This document shows, piece after piece, positions 17,337 through 27,430 of a stretch of DNA of 64,000 nt. The translations under genes were made by a program, and so were the position numbers. The notes below the pieces were generated by a model. The model saw only the letters and a program-made list of their open reading frames with translations. It was not told the DNA's origin and did not search any database. The DNA comes from an uncultured Ulvibacter sp. (GTDB taxonomy: Bacteria > Bacteroidota > Bacteroidia > Flavobacteriales > Flavobacteriaceae). Numbering within the stretch: the stretch's first letter is position 1; every line of letters starts with the position of its first letter. Where the stretch lies: contig CALKCP010000017.1 in the NCBI GenBank assembly GCA_938083445.1, positions 62,001 through 126,000 of the forward strand, given 5' to 3'.

Positions 17337-18329
17337 ATGGAAGATAACAATAATGCCGAAATAGACTTGGGACAAGTTTACAGAAAAATAGGAGGCCTGT
17401 ATAATGGTTTTTTAATTCGTTTTTATAAATCAGCTCAGTTCGTATTTAAAAATTGGTGGATTTTATTGGGCTTAATTATCGGGGGTATTGTTTTAGGTAA
17501 TTTTCAGGATGCAAATGGAGGCAAAGCAAAGGAAACAACATTAATAGTTCAAATTAATTTTGGAGGGTCAAACTATGTTTATGATGCAATTGATCAATTG
17601 AATACCAAAATTAAAGAAAACGACACCTTAGAGTTAGCCGCACTTGGATTTCGAAAAGGAAGCAACCTCTTAATATCTAGTGTCGAAATAGAGCCTATTG
17701 TTAACATCGTAGAGATTCTTAAAAAAGCTCCGAATAGTGGAGACAATATGGATGTGTTATTAGAGGCATCACAGTTTGAAGAGGATTTACTCACCTCGGA
17801 GATATTTACATCTGAATACAGCTCACATAGAATAATTTTGTCGGCCGCTAGTTCTGCAGACAACACAATTATTAAGAGTTTAATTGATTATCTAAATAGT
17901 AACACAATTTTAAATTCTATTAAGAATGTGACAATTGAAAATACAAAACGAAAAATTGAACTCAATTGGCAGAGTGTTGCTTATTTAGACGCAATTTTTA
18001 AAATATACGGATCTAAAGTTGCCGTTGACCGCCAGAAAGATCAAATATACTTTAACTCTTTTGGAGTGGAGAACGGAAACATTCACCTTATGTTTAGGGA
18101 GAAAAGAAGTATTCAAAACGAAACAGAACTACTAGAGATTGAGCTATTGAAGTACAATAATATAGTTGAGGTGATCAATAGGCCAGTGCTTAAGGTTAAA
18201 ACAAGCGTGTTTGGCAGCAAGAAATTGACCTACCCGATAGTGTTCGTTCTTGCGTTCTTACTAGTTTCTTTTGTTAGAAGGATCTATAAAAAGGCGAAAA
18301 GGTTGGCTGCTGAAAATCAAATTGATTAA
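17337..18329 (+). CDS. Wzz-like chain-length determinant/inner-membrane polysaccharide protein
   Basis: The 330-residue protein has one membrane helix near residues 40-57 (WWILLGLIIGGIVLG), a long extracytoplasmic domain and a second helix near 303-320, followed by a basic tail. This two-helix layout is that of Wzz co-polymerases that set O-antigen chain length, and it is the first gene of a polysaccharide locus. The sequence is divergent, with no kinase domain and no clear proline-rich motif before the last helix, so the assignment rests on topology and context. Confidence 0.6.
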   Translation: MEDNNNAEIDLGQVYRKIGGLYNGFLIRFYKSAQFVFKNWWILLGLIIGGIVLGNFQDANGGKAKETTLIVQINFGGSNYVYDAIDQLNTKIKENDTLELAALGFRKGSNLLISSVEIEPIVNIVEILKKAPNSGDNMDVLLEASQFEEDLLTSEIFTSEYSSHRIILSAASSADNTIIKSLIDYLNSNTILNSIKNVTIENTKRKIELNWQSVAYLDAIFKIYGSKVAVDRQKDQIYFNSFGVENGNIHLMFREKRSIQNETELLEIELLKYNNIVEVINRPVLKVKTSVFGSKKLTYPIVFVLAFLLVSFVRRIYKKAKRLAAENQID

Positions 18330-18357
18330 GAAAACACTAGTTACCGGAAAGAGAAAC

Positions 18358-19479
18358 ATGAAAAAAATCCTGATTGTCTTCGGCACGCGCCCAGAAGCTA
18401 TTAAAATGGCTCCTTTAGTTAGATCGTTTTTAAACAACCCTAATTTCACCACTAAAATATGTGTAACTGCACAGCATAGAGAAATGTTGGATCAGGTTCT
18501 GCATTTTTTTGAAATTACACCAGACTATGATCTTAACCTAATGAAACCAGGTCAGAACTTATATAGTCTTACCGCCGATATAATTGCAGGAATGAAGCCA
18601 GTAATGGAAGAAGTAATGCCAGACTACGTATTTGTTCATGGCGATACCACAACCTCTATGGCGGCAGGAATTGCAGCTTTTTACGGTAGAGCAAAAGTGT
18701 GTCATGTTGAGGCAGGTTTGCGAACATACGATAGAGAGTACCCTTTTCCAGAAGAGTTTAACAGACAATTAACGGGAAGAATAGCGGATTACCACTTTGC
18801 GCCAACAACCTTGTCACAGAATAATTTATTAAAAGAAAACACCAAGGCCGAAACAATATTAGTGACAGGAAATACTGTCATTGACGCCTTATTATTTGGG
18901 ATTAATAAGGTCAACTCTGAACAGTTTACTGACACTGAAATTGAGGGTCTTAAAACCACCCTCGACTTTGGAAAGAAACTTATTTTAGTTACAGGTCATC
19001 GCAGAGAAAATCACGGAGATGGGTTGATAAACATTTGCAATGCATTACGAGAAATAGCAGAGAAGAATAAGGATGTCCAAATACTATATCCAGTGCACCT
19101 AAATCCTAAAGTATTGGGCCCAGTGCATGAGCTTCTTTCAGGGGTTAGTAATATCTTTTTGGTAAAGCCTTTGGCATACGCGGCTTTTATTTGGTTAATG
19201 GAAAAATCCTTTCTAATAATTACAGATAGTGGCGGTATTCAGGAAGAGGCCCCAAGCCTAGGGAAGCCGGTATTGGTCACTAGAGGCACAACAGAGAGAC
19301 CAGAGGCTGTTAATGAAGGAACCGTTATCCTAGTTGGAACCAAGACGAAAAAAATAGTTGAGGAAGCCCAAAAGTTATTAAACGACAAAGAATATTATAA
19401 TTCAATGTCCTTACTTCATAATCCATACGGTGACGGGGAAGCGTCTCAGAGGATTGTGGATTACATAAACAATTTATAG
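18358..19479 (+). CDS. wecB: UDP-N-acetylglucosamine 2-epimerase (non-hydrolysing)
   Basis: The enzyme interconverts UDP-GlcNAc and UDP-ManNAc. The start was set at the ATG giving MKKILIVFGTRPEAIKMAPL; a longer frame would overlap the previous gene by 59 bases. Family signatures are FGTRPEAIKMAPL, CVTAQHREMLDQV, HGDTTTSMA, VEAGLRTYDREYPFPEEFNR and ITDSGGIQEEAPSLGKPVL. Length (373 aa) is normal. One base separates it from wecC, and the pair makes UDP-ManNAcA. Confidence 0.96.
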   Translation: MKKILIVFGTRPEAIKMAPLVRSFLNNPNFTTKICVTAQHREMLDQVLHFFEITPDYDLNLMKPGQNLYSLTADIIAGMKPVMEEVMPDYVFVHGDTTTSMAAGIAAFYGRAKVCHVEAGLRTYDREYPFPEEFNRQLTGRIADYHFAPTTLSQNNLLKENTKAETILVTGNTVIDALLFGINKVNSEQFTDTEIEGLKTTLDFGKKLILVTGHRRENHGDGLINICNALREIAEKNKDVQILYPVHLNPKVLGPVHELLSGVSNIFLVKPLAYAAFIWLMEKSFLIITDSGGIQEEAPSLGKPVLVTRGTTERPEAVNEGTVILVGTKTKKIVEEAQKLLNDKEYYNSMSLLHNPYGDGEASQRIVDYINNL

Positions 19480-19480
19480 T

Positions 19481-20686
19481 ATGGAAAACAAGCCCACAGT
19501 GGTAATGATGGGGTTAGGTTATATCGGCCTTCCGACGGCAGCCTTAATCGCTAGTAGAGGATTAAAAGTTACGGGAGTTGATATTAGACAAAAAGTGGTC
19601 GATACTATTAATAAAGGTCAAATTCATATCGTTGAGCCAGATCTTGACGGTTTGGTGCACCATGTTGTTAAAAAAGGCAATTTAACAGCGACAGTCTCGC
19701 CAATCAATGCAGACGTATATTTGATTGCAGTTCCTACTCCATTTAAAGAAAACCATGTTCCAGACCTGTCATTTGTAATGGCTGCCACTCGAGGCATACT
19801 TCCTACCTTGAGTAAAGGGGCTTTGGTGATACTGGAATCTACAAGCCCAGTAGGTACAACAAGAAAATTGGAGCAATTTATCTATAAAGAGCGACCTGAA
19901 TTAAAGGGGAATATTCATATTGCGTATTGTCCGGAAAGAGTTCTCCCGGGAAACATCTTACACGAATTAAAACACAACGACAGGGCGATAGGAGGAATAG
20001 ACGAAGCGTCTACGCGCAAAGCAATATCTTTTTATAAGCACTTTGTAGTCGGAGAATTACACCCAACGAATGCGAAGACGGCAGAGATGGTGAAATTGGT
20101 AGAAAATGCATCAAGGGATAATCAAATAGCATTTGCGAACGAACTGTCGATTATTTGTGATAAGGCAGAAATAAATGTTTGGGAAATGATAGCGCTAGCA
20201 AACAAACATCCAAGAGTAAATATTTTAAACCCAGGAACAGGTGTTGGAGGTCATTGTATTGCCGTTGACCCCTGGTTTATTGTTTCTGAATTTCCTAATG
20301 AGAGTACATTGATTCGAAAGTCAAGAGAAACGAATAATTACAAGACGGAGTGGGTTCTAGAAAAAATTAAAAACTCGGCTCTTAGATTTAAAATGGAACA
20401 TAAAAGGGATCCAATAATAGCCTGTATGGGGCTTGCCTTTAAACCAGACATTGATGACTTAAGAGAATCCCCAGCCCTTTACGTAAAGGACTCTTTAAAA
20501 GAGGAAGGATTTTCAGTAATAAGTGTCGAACCGAACTTAGAATTCGAGCAAAACCCAGAATTGACAGGCGTTTCAGAAGCAATTCAAAAAGCAGATATTA
20601 TAATATTTCTGGTTGCTCATTCTGAATTTAAGGAGCTGGCCATAGACCCTTCTAAGGAAGTCCTTGATTTTGTGGGTCTAAAGTAA
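19481..20686 (+). CDS. wecC: UDP-N-acetyl-D-mannosamine dehydrogenase
   Basis: The NAD-dependent enzyme oxidises UDP-ManNAc twice to UDP-ManNAcA. The 401-residue protein has the Rossmann motif GLGYIGLPTAALIA at the N-terminus, ESTSPVGTTRKLEQ, and the catalytic Cys in GTGVGGHCIAVDPWF. Its position directly after wecB supports ManNAc over GalNAc or Glc substrates. It differs clearly from the second nucleotide-sugar dehydrogenase of the locus (28762-30075). Confidence 0.93.
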   Translation: MENKPTVVMMGLGYIGLPTAALIASRGLKVTGVDIRQKVVDTINKGQIHIVEPDLDGLVHHVVKKGNLTATVSPINADVYLIAVPTPFKENHVPDLSFVMAATRGILPTLSKGALVILESTSPVGTTRKLEQFIYKERPELKGNIHIAYCPERVLPGNILHELKHNDRAIGGIDEASTRKAISFYKHFVVGELHPTNAKTAEMVKLVENASRDNQIAFANELSIICDKAEINVWEMIALANKHPRVNILNPGTGVGGHCIAVDPWFIVSEFPNESTLIRKSRETNNYKTEWVLEKIKNSALRFKMEHKRDPIIACMGLAFKPDIDDLRESPALYVKDSLKEEGFSVISVEPNLEFEQNPELTGVSEAIQKADIIIFLVAHSEFKELAIDPSKEVLDFVGLK

Positions 20687-20921
20687 GCCGTGTAGAAGAA
20701 AGCGCGTTACTTCTTGGTATTGTTTTATTCCAGAATTGGATTGTCTCGAACGAGTTTTTAGAAAATATAAGGGACGATAGGTGAGATTGGTTTTTTGAAA
20801 ACGAAATAATTGATTAGGGCTGAATTATTAAAAAAAGGTTCATTTCAGCTCCGAAAAGAGCTTCGTAAAATGTTAATTTTCAGTATTTTATCACAAAATT
20901 GATTTTAAACAAACAACAAAA

Positions 20922-22115
20922 TTGTTCAAAAAGGCGGTATATAAAAAGTACATTATTTATGGAAGCTCTATTATTTTCAGTAGAGGCTTAGAATTTATTG
21001 TTCTTTTTTTTTCTGCGCATTATTTGACGAAAAGTGATTACGGAGAGCTAGAATATTACAAAAAACTTATAGAGGTTGGCTCATCTTTCTTCGCATTTGG
21101 CTTTCCAGCTCTTATTGTAAGCTACACAAAGAGTGATGCTAGTAAAAAGTACTTCCTTCTATTGTCCGTATTATTTGTGTTATTTATTTCTTTGGTTTCA
21201 AGTATTTTCATGGGACTAGCAAGCCTAGGGTTTTTAATAATCCCATTCGTTTTTTATGCACTATTTTTCAATGGAGGAATTGTGCCCGCATTTTTGTTGG
21301 TGTATAAAGGAAGCAATCAGGCGTCTTATTATAAGTCAATTATTTCTGTCTTATTTTATGCGATTATTCTTATTGCCTTGTATTATTTCGATGTCAAGGG
21401 GCAGGCATACATTGTTGTAAACTATATCATTTTACCTTTAGCCGCTCTTTATTTAACATTCTTGTTTTTTAAAGAGGATATTGTAATGCACGAGGTGAAA
21501 AAGTACTGGGGCTTATTTAAAAAACTGCTGTTAAGTTCTTTTACGTTGGTCATAAGTAATTTTGCGAATTTAATGTTTTTGTATACAGACATTTTTATCC
21601 TTAAGCTCCTTTCGGACCAATCAAACATTGATATAGCAAATTATAGCTTCGCGCTAAACGTTGCAAATATTCTTATGTTAATTCCCTTGACAATGGTACA
21701 GGCTGATATTGAGAAATTGAAAAATGACAAGACATACTTTGCCTCTATAAACAGGAAAATTAAGTTTCTAGTCGCTGGGGCAGCCTTACTCCTAATTGTA
21801 TTTTATTATGTGCTTACCAATGCTGTTTTTATTGACTATAAGGAAACCTATGTTATTTTTGCAATAATATTGTTTGCTAAGATGTTTCATGCCGTAGCAA
21901 CACTGTATGGCACTAATTTATTAATTTATCGAAAGTTTAGGGACAACTTAAAGATTAACCTATTTATGTTGTTATTGAATATTGTTCTTAGTTACTTTCT
22001 TTATATTGAGTTTGATATCGTAGGCGTGGCAATGGGAAGTTTGCTTAGTTTAGCCATAAGATACTTACTCCTTGTAAGAGTAAATAAAAGTTTAACCATA
22101 GCAACTAGCAAATAG
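20922..22115 (+). CDS. Wzx-type polysaccharide/lipid-linked oligosaccharide flippase
   Basis: A 397-residue polytopic protein with about 10-12 predicted membrane helices. The N-terminus (IIFSRGLEFIVLFFSAHYLT) and the overall pattern fit the MOP superfamily flippases that move undecaprenyl-linked repeat units to the periplasm. The start is TTG at 20922; no in-frame ATG nearby would keep the first helix. The 235 bases upstream contain no recognisable gene. The Wzy-like gene follows 11 bases later. Confidence 0.82.
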   Translation: MFKKAVYKKYIIYGSSIIFSRGLEFIVLFFSAHYLTKSDYGELEYYKKLIEVGSSFFAFGFPALIVSYTKSDASKKYFLLLSVLFVLFISLVSSIFMGLASLGFLIIPFVFYALFFNGGIVPAFLLVYKGSNQASYYKSIISVLFYAIILIALYYFDVKGQAYIVVNYIILPLAALYLTFLFFKEDIVMHEVKKYWGLFKKLLLSSFTLVISNFANLMFLYTDIFILKLLSDQSNIDIANYSFALNVANILMLIPLTMVQADIEKLKNDKTYFASINRKIKFLVAGAALLLIVFYYVLTNAVFIDYKETYVIFAIILFAKMFHAVATLYGTNLLIYRKFRDNLKINLFMLLLNIVLSYFLYIEFDIVGVAMGSLLSLAIRYLLLVRVNKSLTIATSK

Positions 22116-22126
22116 ATATAACCTTT

Positions 22127-23371
22127 ATGAAGCTAAAAGTAACAAAAAAGGCGGTTTCTCAGTTTTTAGTTTTACTGCCTTTTTTATTGATTTTTACCGG
22201 TTCTGTTTTTCAGAACACCTACAAAATAATTACAACATTGTGTAAGTTGGCGGGTTTTAGCTACATGATTTTCTATGTTATTTCGAGTGGCAAGGTCAAT
22301 AAAAATCTTATTTACGTAACAATTCCGTTTATTCCGCTTCTAATGTACGGCATTTTAAACTCGTTCAGCATTAAAGCTGGGATCGCAGATGGATTGAGGT
22401 ATTTATTTCCAATTGTTATTTTGCATTATGGATATGCGATTAAGGAGCATTTTGGTTTGTTATTGAAGTTTGTAATCGCCTTTGTTGTTCTTAATTTTTT
22501 AGTTCAAATCGTAAATTACGCAAATTGGCTCAGAGGGGTCAATCAATGGTTTTATTATACAACGGAAGACGGATTTATACACTTCAATCAGACAGCAGGA
22601 ATAATGAGAGCAACCGGGACCGTCGTGTTTTTTGGGTTTTTTGGATTCTTCAATATGATTGCTTTTTTCCTGATTAATAAATTTTACCAAGGACCCTACA
22701 AGCGTATTTTTCTTGGAATATCTTTATTTGGCCTTGCAGCAAGCCTTTCATACAAGGCTTTTGGCGCGTTTTTTATTGTTTTAATAATATACTATTACAA
22801 GCATATATACAAGGTTTTAGCGTCTATACTAATTCTATTATTGGCAATCTTTATCAGTTTTCCAGATAAAATCAACACATTTGGTGAAGACATAATACTT
22901 CGTCTTAGTCTTTATGTAACCAAAGGTGACTCAGCGAGAAGCGAGTCGTACCGAGTTATGTTTAATGAGATAGCCGACTTTAATTTATTCGGAAGAGGGG
23001 TAGGCGTTTTTGGGGGGCCCGCGTCAACAGACTATGGTTCAACATTCTATAAATTAGTTAGTTTCAACTGGTACGACACAAAGTGGCTTAACCTGGCGAC
23101 AACCGACACCTATTTACCACACCTCTTTGTCGAATTAGGTCTTGTTGGAGGATTTTCATACCTTTTGATTCTAATAACACCTTTACTTCGAAAAAAAATC
23201 AATCAAAAGTATATCATAGTGGCGGTCATCTATTTTTGCCTTTGCTTCGATATGCTCTTCTCGTTCTCATTGAACAACCTAGAATATTTATTGTTCTCTT
23301 TGGTGTTTGTGTATCCAATCTATTACTATGAAAATAATAATTTCAAGGTTACAAACAAAGGGGTAGAATAA
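22127..23371 (+). CDS. Wzy-like O-antigen polymerase
   Basis: A 414-residue membrane protein with about 10-12 helices and a large periplasmic loop (FGRGVGVFGGPASTDYGS ... LPHLFVELGLVGGFSYL). The loop ending in a His-containing segment followed by E-x-G-L-x-G is characteristic of Wzy/WaaL proteins. The position between the flippase and a glycosyltransferase supports a polymerase role. Sequence alone cannot separate it from a ligase. Confidence 0.72.
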   Translation: MKLKVTKKAVSQFLVLLPFLLIFTGSVFQNTYKIITTLCKLAGFSYMIFYVISSGKVNKNLIYVTIPFIPLLMYGILNSFSIKAGIADGLRYLFPIVILHYGYAIKEHFGLLLKFVIAFVVLNFLVQIVNYANWLRGVNQWFYYTTEDGFIHFNQTAGIMRATGTVVFFGFFGFFNMIAFFLINKFYQGPYKRIFLGISLFGLAASLSYKAFGAFFIVLIIYYYKHIYKVLASILILLLAIFISFPDKINTFGEDIILRLSLYVTKGDSARSESYRVMFNEIADFNLFGRGVGVFGGPASTDYGSTFYKLVSFNWYDTKWLNLATTDTYLPHLFVELGLVGGFSYLLILITPLLRKKINQKYIIVAVIYFCLCFDMLFSFSLNNLEYLLFSLVFVYPIYYYENNNFKVTNKGVE

Positions 23372-23372
23372 A

Positions 23373-24419
23373 ATGATGGAAGAAAAACCCAACGTACTTT
23401 TTTTTGCTAATATACCGGTTGCAGGAGAACATCGCTCTATTGGTGGCGCTACAGTGTTGGCTAAGAAAATCAAAGACTATCTTTCATTAGATGAGAGAAT
23501 CAGTTGTCACCATGTGCAAATACGATCGTTTTGGAGAAGTAAATTTCAGCTATTAGATTATTTTATTTGGGCATTTAAATTTCCGTTTTTGATAAGAAAA
23601 GTAGATGTAGTTAGTTTTCATGGCACCAAGGATTTTCATTTTACGATTGCCCCTATTCTCTGGGCTTGGGCGAAACTCTGCAAGAAAAAAGTGTGCTATC
23701 ATTTTTTTGGAGGAAATTTTCATGAGCAATATGATGCATTCCCAGGGTTTATAAAGTGTCTCTTAAGAAAGACAATTTTAAATTCGGACACCGTTTTTTT
23801 TGAGACAATTGAAATGCTCAAATATTTTGAAAAACGACATATAAAGAATAGTGTTTGGCTACCGAACTCTAGAGCGGCGGTTCTCAACACTAGAGAACGT
23901 AAAGAGTTTCGAAAGAAGTTTGTGTTTATTTCAAGAGTGATACCTCAAAAAGGAATTGGTGAAATAATAGAAGCAGCAAATTTACTGTCGAAGGATTACA
24001 CGGTCGATGTATACGGACCAATCGATGATCGTTATTATACTGAAAGAGTGTTTAAAAACTCGAATGCAACCTATAAAGGATTGTTGGATCCTAAAGATGT
24101 AATTGACAAATTATTTGAATACGATGTTTTGTTGTTGCCCTCTTATTTTTCTGGAGAAGGCTACCCCGGCATTATCATCGAGGCTTTGTCCTTATCAATG
24201 CCTGTTATTGCCACTAAATGGATGGCACTGCCCGAGATTATAACCACAGAACACAATGGCATCTTGATTGAAATTAAAAACACAAACCAACTTAAAAATG
24301 CCATAACGAGTTTTAATACAGAAAACTACCGTGCGTATAGCAATAATGCACTTGATAGTTTTAAAAATTTTGATAGCGCTATTGTTTTCAACAAAATCAT
24401 TGAGAGATATCTTCTGTGA
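23373..24419 (+). CDS. glycosyltransferase family 4
   Basis: A 348-residue GT-B enzyme. The C-terminal half has FISRVIPQKGIGEIIEAA, a nucleotide-binding stretch typical of GT4, and the E-x7-E motif in EGYPGIIIEA. The N-terminal half carries FFGGNFHEQYDAFPG. The donor and acceptor sugars are not predictable. It starts one base after the Wzy-like gene and overlaps the next gene by 4 bases. Confidence 0.85.
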   Translation: MMEEKPNVLFFANIPVAGEHRSIGGATVLAKKIKDYLSLDERISCHHVQIRSFWRSKFQLLDYFIWAFKFPFLIRKVDVVSFHGTKDFHFTIAPILWAWAKLCKKKVCYHFFGGNFHEQYDAFPGFIKCLLRKTILNSDTVFFETIEMLKYFEKRHIKNSVWLPNSRAAVLNTRERKEFRKKFVFISRVIPQKGIGEIIEAANLLSKDYTVDVYGPIDDRYYTERVFKNSNATYKGLLDPKDVIDKLFEYDVLLLPSYFSGEGYPGIIIEALSLSMPVIATKWMALPEIITTEHNGILIEIKNTNQLKNAITSFNTENYRAYSNNALDSFKNFDSAIVFNKIIERYLL

Positions 24420-25360
24420 ATAAAATGAACTTTTTCCCTTCAAATAAAATCCTGCTGCTTTCACTTTTATTAGTTACTGCTTGGTTTGGAATTAACTTTG
24501 CTATAAAAGCAAAAACACAATTCTTTCAACTCAATTATGATTGGGACAATGAAATCGAAATCGCTTCAAAAGGCGTTGTAGAGGTAGATTCGGTTTCGTT
24601 CAATTATTTGAGGTTTTTTTCTGAGTCTAAAATCAATACGTCTCCTCAGAATACCTACAAATTAATAACAAAGGAAGGCGTTTATTATTTTAGATATGAT
24701 TATGCATTAATGAAGAATGCGACGACGCAAATAAAGGGCGTTGAGTGGGTTACAGACATTCCCGACACTTATACTGGTGAAGGCGAAATCACCGAAGTGA
24801 AACTCTCACTTGTTCAAGGGGAGGGTGAGTCGATTGTTACAATTGGAGATTATAGGCTGAGACAAGGAGAGGCAAAATACTTTAGAAGGTTTCTGGGGGA
24901 AATGTTGCCTCTTGTTTTTAAAGGAAGGTTCCATGATGTTTTTAATTACCCTCACGAAGCAATCGACGCGAATACTTCTAAAACACTTACTTCTCAAATT
25001 AAAGAGATTCCCATAGCAAATAATTATGTATTGTTCTTTGGCTCAAATGACACATTAATGACATCAGAAGAGATTTCGGAAAATGCCATTAGAATTATCG
25101 AGAACATCCATAAGAAAAAAGAGCCTAAACGGGTTTTTGTGATCCTTTTACCACGGTCTACGAATATAGAATACAATAATTTTACATCAAAGTACAATAG
25201 GGTTATAGTAGAGGCAATCGGGTCTTTGGAGGTAGAGGTTATTAATACCGAAACCCTATTTTCTAAAAACATTAAAAAATATTTGAGAGAAGACGGAGAA
25301 TCTATTAGCAAAGACGGCTATTATAAACTAGCTAGTGAAATAGCAAATAAGATAAAATGA
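24416..25360 (+). CDS. membrane-anchored protein with degenerate SGNH-hydrolase-like domain
   Basis: A 314-residue protein with an N-terminal membrane helix (about 11-30) and an extracytoplasmic domain not assigned to a known family by eye. Blocks reminiscent of SGNH/GDSL hydrolases are visible: IGDYRLRQG at 143-151, where the Ser of GDS is Tyr146; FGSNDT at 208-213 (block III GxND); and DGESISKDGYYKLA at 293-306, where the DxxH His is Ser. If the fold is right, catalysis has been lost or altered. SGNH proteins in polysaccharide loci often transfer acetyl groups. The start is GTG at 24416 or ATG at 24425. Confidence 0.5.
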   Translation: MNKMNFFPSNKILLLSLLLVTAWFGINFAIKAKTQFFQLNYDWDNEIEIASKGVVEVDSVSFNYLRFFSESKINTSPQNTYKLITKEGVYYFRYDYALMKNATTQIKGVEWVTDIPDTYTGEGEITEVKLSLVQGEGESIVTIGDYRLRQGEAKYFRRFLGEMLPLVFKGRFHDVFNYPHEAIDANTSKTLTSQIKEIPIANNYVLFFGSNDTLMTSEEISENAIRIIENIHKKKEPKRVFVILLPRSTNIEYNNFTSKYNRVIVEAIGSLEVEVINTETLFSKNIKKYLREDGESISKDGYYKLASEIANKIK

Positions 25361-26553
25361 CAGCCTCTAAAAACATATTAAAACAGCAGGTTTTTTATTG
25401 GTTACTCGCCATGGTCGCAATCACACTGCCATTTCCTGGAGATAGTTTGAACTCTCAAGCGATTATTCTTTTGGTCGTTTATTGGCTGTTCTACAATCCG
25501 CTAAGAGAAAAAATTCAATTATTAAAGGAGAATAAAGTTTTATTTTTATTGCTGTCAATACCCTTCTGGCTTGCAGTTATTGGCCTTACCTATTCCACAG
25601 ATTTTGGCGGAGCAATGAGAGGGGTCGAGTTAAGGATTCCTTTTTTGGTGTTTCCTTTAATTCTTTCAACCGTGAAACTGGCATTTGAGACGACACGATA
25701 TGCACTAAGACAGCTGTTATGGGCAACTTTGGCCGCAACTATTTTTGCTATAATAAAGGTTGGCTACTTTAAAATAAATGGTCTCGGAGACTACTTCTAT
25801 TACGATAAATTCTCGGAGTTCTTAGAAAAGCATACGACCTACTTTTCACTGATTGCAGTTACCTGCATGCTTTATTGTTTAAATGAATTTTTTCAGTCTA
25901 AAAGAAAGAAATACTTTTCGTTAGCAGTATATGTGTTTTTCATATTCGTATTATATATTTTAAGTGTTCGTATCAGCATTGTAGCGCTTCTGATTGGAAC
26001 GGTCATTCTCTTATTATACCGATTGACATTGAAATATAAAATTATTGGAATTGTTACAATAGTCTTATTGGCGGGTTCAATTTATTTTACTCCAAATTTT
26101 CAAAAGAGATTTGAACCGAGCGCAACTGAAAACCTCAAAATTGATGATATAGAATTTAGAAGGTTGCATTGGAAATCGGTTTTGGAGACGATCTCTTATA
26201 ATGGAATTTTTATTGGAAATGGAACAAGAGGAAATAGAGACTACCTATATTCTAGGTATCAAGAATTCGGAATTACTTCTGCGCATGAAGAGGCGTATAA
26301 CGCCCACAATCAATATTTGGAAATTTTAATGGAGCAAGGGGTGTTGGGGCTGCTTCCTTTTTTGCTGTTATTGTTCTTTTTAATCAGAAGCGCTATTAAA
26401 TCCAAGGACGCTCTTGGCATTTCAATTCTTGCGGTTTTTGTACTTTACATGCTCACTGAGTCTATATTAGAGCGGCAAAGCGGAATCGTTCTTTTTTCAT
26501 ATTTGACAACGTTGTTTATCATGTCGAAAGTGGACAGCTTAAAAGAAGGATGA
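25357..26553 (+). CDS. O-antigen ligase/polymerase (WaaL-Wzy family)
   Basis: A 398-residue polytopic membrane protein with the Wzy_C-type signature HEEAYNAHNQYLEILMEQG followed by VLGLLPFL. The motif NAHNQYLE contains the His conserved in O-antigen ligases. An ATGA overlap links it to the preceding gene. It could ligate finished polymer to lipid A-core or to another acceptor, or be a second polymerase. Confidence 0.78.
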   Translation: MTASKNILKQQVFYWLLAMVAITLPFPGDSLNSQAIILLVVYWLFYNPLREKIQLLKENKVLFLLLSIPFWLAVIGLTYSTDFGGAMRGVELRIPFLVFPLILSTVKLAFETTRYALRQLLWATLAATIFAIIKVGYFKINGLGDYFYYDKFSEFLEKHTTYFSLIAVTCMLYCLNEFFQSKRKKYFSLAVYVFFIFVLYILSVRISIVALLIGTVILLLYRLTLKYKIIGIVTIVLLAGSIYFTPNFQKRFEPSATENLKIDDIEFRRLHWKSVLETISYNGIFIGNGTRGNRDYLYSRYQEFGITSAHEEAYNAHNQYLEILMEQGVLGLLPFLLLLFFLIRSAIKSKDALGISILAVFVLYMLTESILERQSGIVLFSYLTTLFIMSKVDSLKEG

Positions 26554-26674
26554 TGTTACTTTTTTATGTTTGAACTCTACAGAGAGAGGTCTAGCCTTTA
26601 AACTTTTTGCGAAATAGCTAGTTATTCGTATTCTTTTCATTCCGTTTTTTTATCTTCGCCCTACACAAAACAGC

Positions 26675-27430
26675 TTGGTGCAAACTCTTCATCACATTAA
26701 CATTCTAAATACCAAAATTCATGACTTAACCATGAATGGCACCCTTGAACTTGTTGAAAACGCTATTGAAAACAAAGAACAAATTCATCACGTGGTTGTA
26801 AACGCGGGGAAAGTGGTTCAAATGCAAAAAGACATGCAATTAAGAGAGAGTGTCAATAGCTCTGACATTATCAATGCAGATGGCCAGTCGGTTGTTTGGG
26901 CGGCTAAGTTTTTAAACAAGCCAATCAAAGAGCGTGTTGCAGGAATCGACCTAATGCAAAACGTGGTTAAACTGGCAGCTTCAAAGAAGTATAAAATTTA
27001 TTTTCTTGGTGCAGAGGAAGCTGTTGTTTCGAAAACAGTAGCACACTACTCAAAAGAATTTGGTAAAGAGATTATTGCTGGTTATCGAAACGGCTTCTAC
27101 CAAGCAGAAGATGAAAAGGAAGTTGTAAACGATATTGTATCGAGCAAAGCTAATATCTTGTTTGTAGCAATCACTTCTCCTAAAAAAGAAAATTTTCTCT
27201 ACAAATATAAAAATGAACTAACGTCTGTGAACTTCATTATGGGCGTAGGAGGCAGCTTCGATGTAATAGCAGGCAAAACTGAGCGAGCACCTCTTTGGAT
27301 GCAGGGCATGGGGCTCGAGTGGCTCTACAGGCTTCTACAAGAACCAAAAAGAATGTGGAAAAGGTATCTCATAGGTAATAGTAAATTCATACTTTTAGTT
27401 CTTAAAGAGAAATTAAGAACCAAACAATGA
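26675..27430 (+). CDS. WecG/TagA/CpsF-family glycosyltransferase
   Basis: A 251-residue GT26 enzyme. Signatures are VVNAGKVVQMQ, NADGQSVVWAAKFL, KIYFLGAEEAVV, ILFVAITSPKKENF and GVGGSFDVIAGKTERAPLWM. WecG transfers ManNAcA from UDP-ManNAcA to a lipid-linked GlcNAc, and the presence of wecB and wecC in the same locus supports that donor here. The start is TTG 26675 or GTG 26678. A TATCTTCG box at 26651-26658 may be a weak internal promoter in the 121-base gap upstream. Confidence 0.88.
   Translation: MVQTLHHINILNTKIHDLTMNGTLELVENAIENKEQIHHVVVNAGKVVQMQKDMQLRESVNSSDIINADGQSVVWAAKFLNKPIKERVAGIDLMQNVVKLAASKKYKIYFLGAEEAVVSKTVAHYSKEFGKEIIAGYRNGFYQAEDEKEVVNDIVSSKANILFVAITSPKKENFLYKYKNELTSVNFIMGVGGSFDVIAGKTERAPLWMQGMGLEWLYRLLQEPKRMWKRYLIGNSKFILLVLKEKLRTKQ

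Noticed and set aside
20687-20921. Possible small gene or regulatory RNA between wecC and the flippase gene
   Set aside because: All frames are broken and only a weak 5-bp inverted repeat (AGCTC/GAGCT) is visible.
26789-26794. A further CACGTG core that could be a third parS site
   Set aside because: The flanks (AT before, GT after) do not extend the palindrome; it is within the WecG-family coding sequence and is expected by chance.
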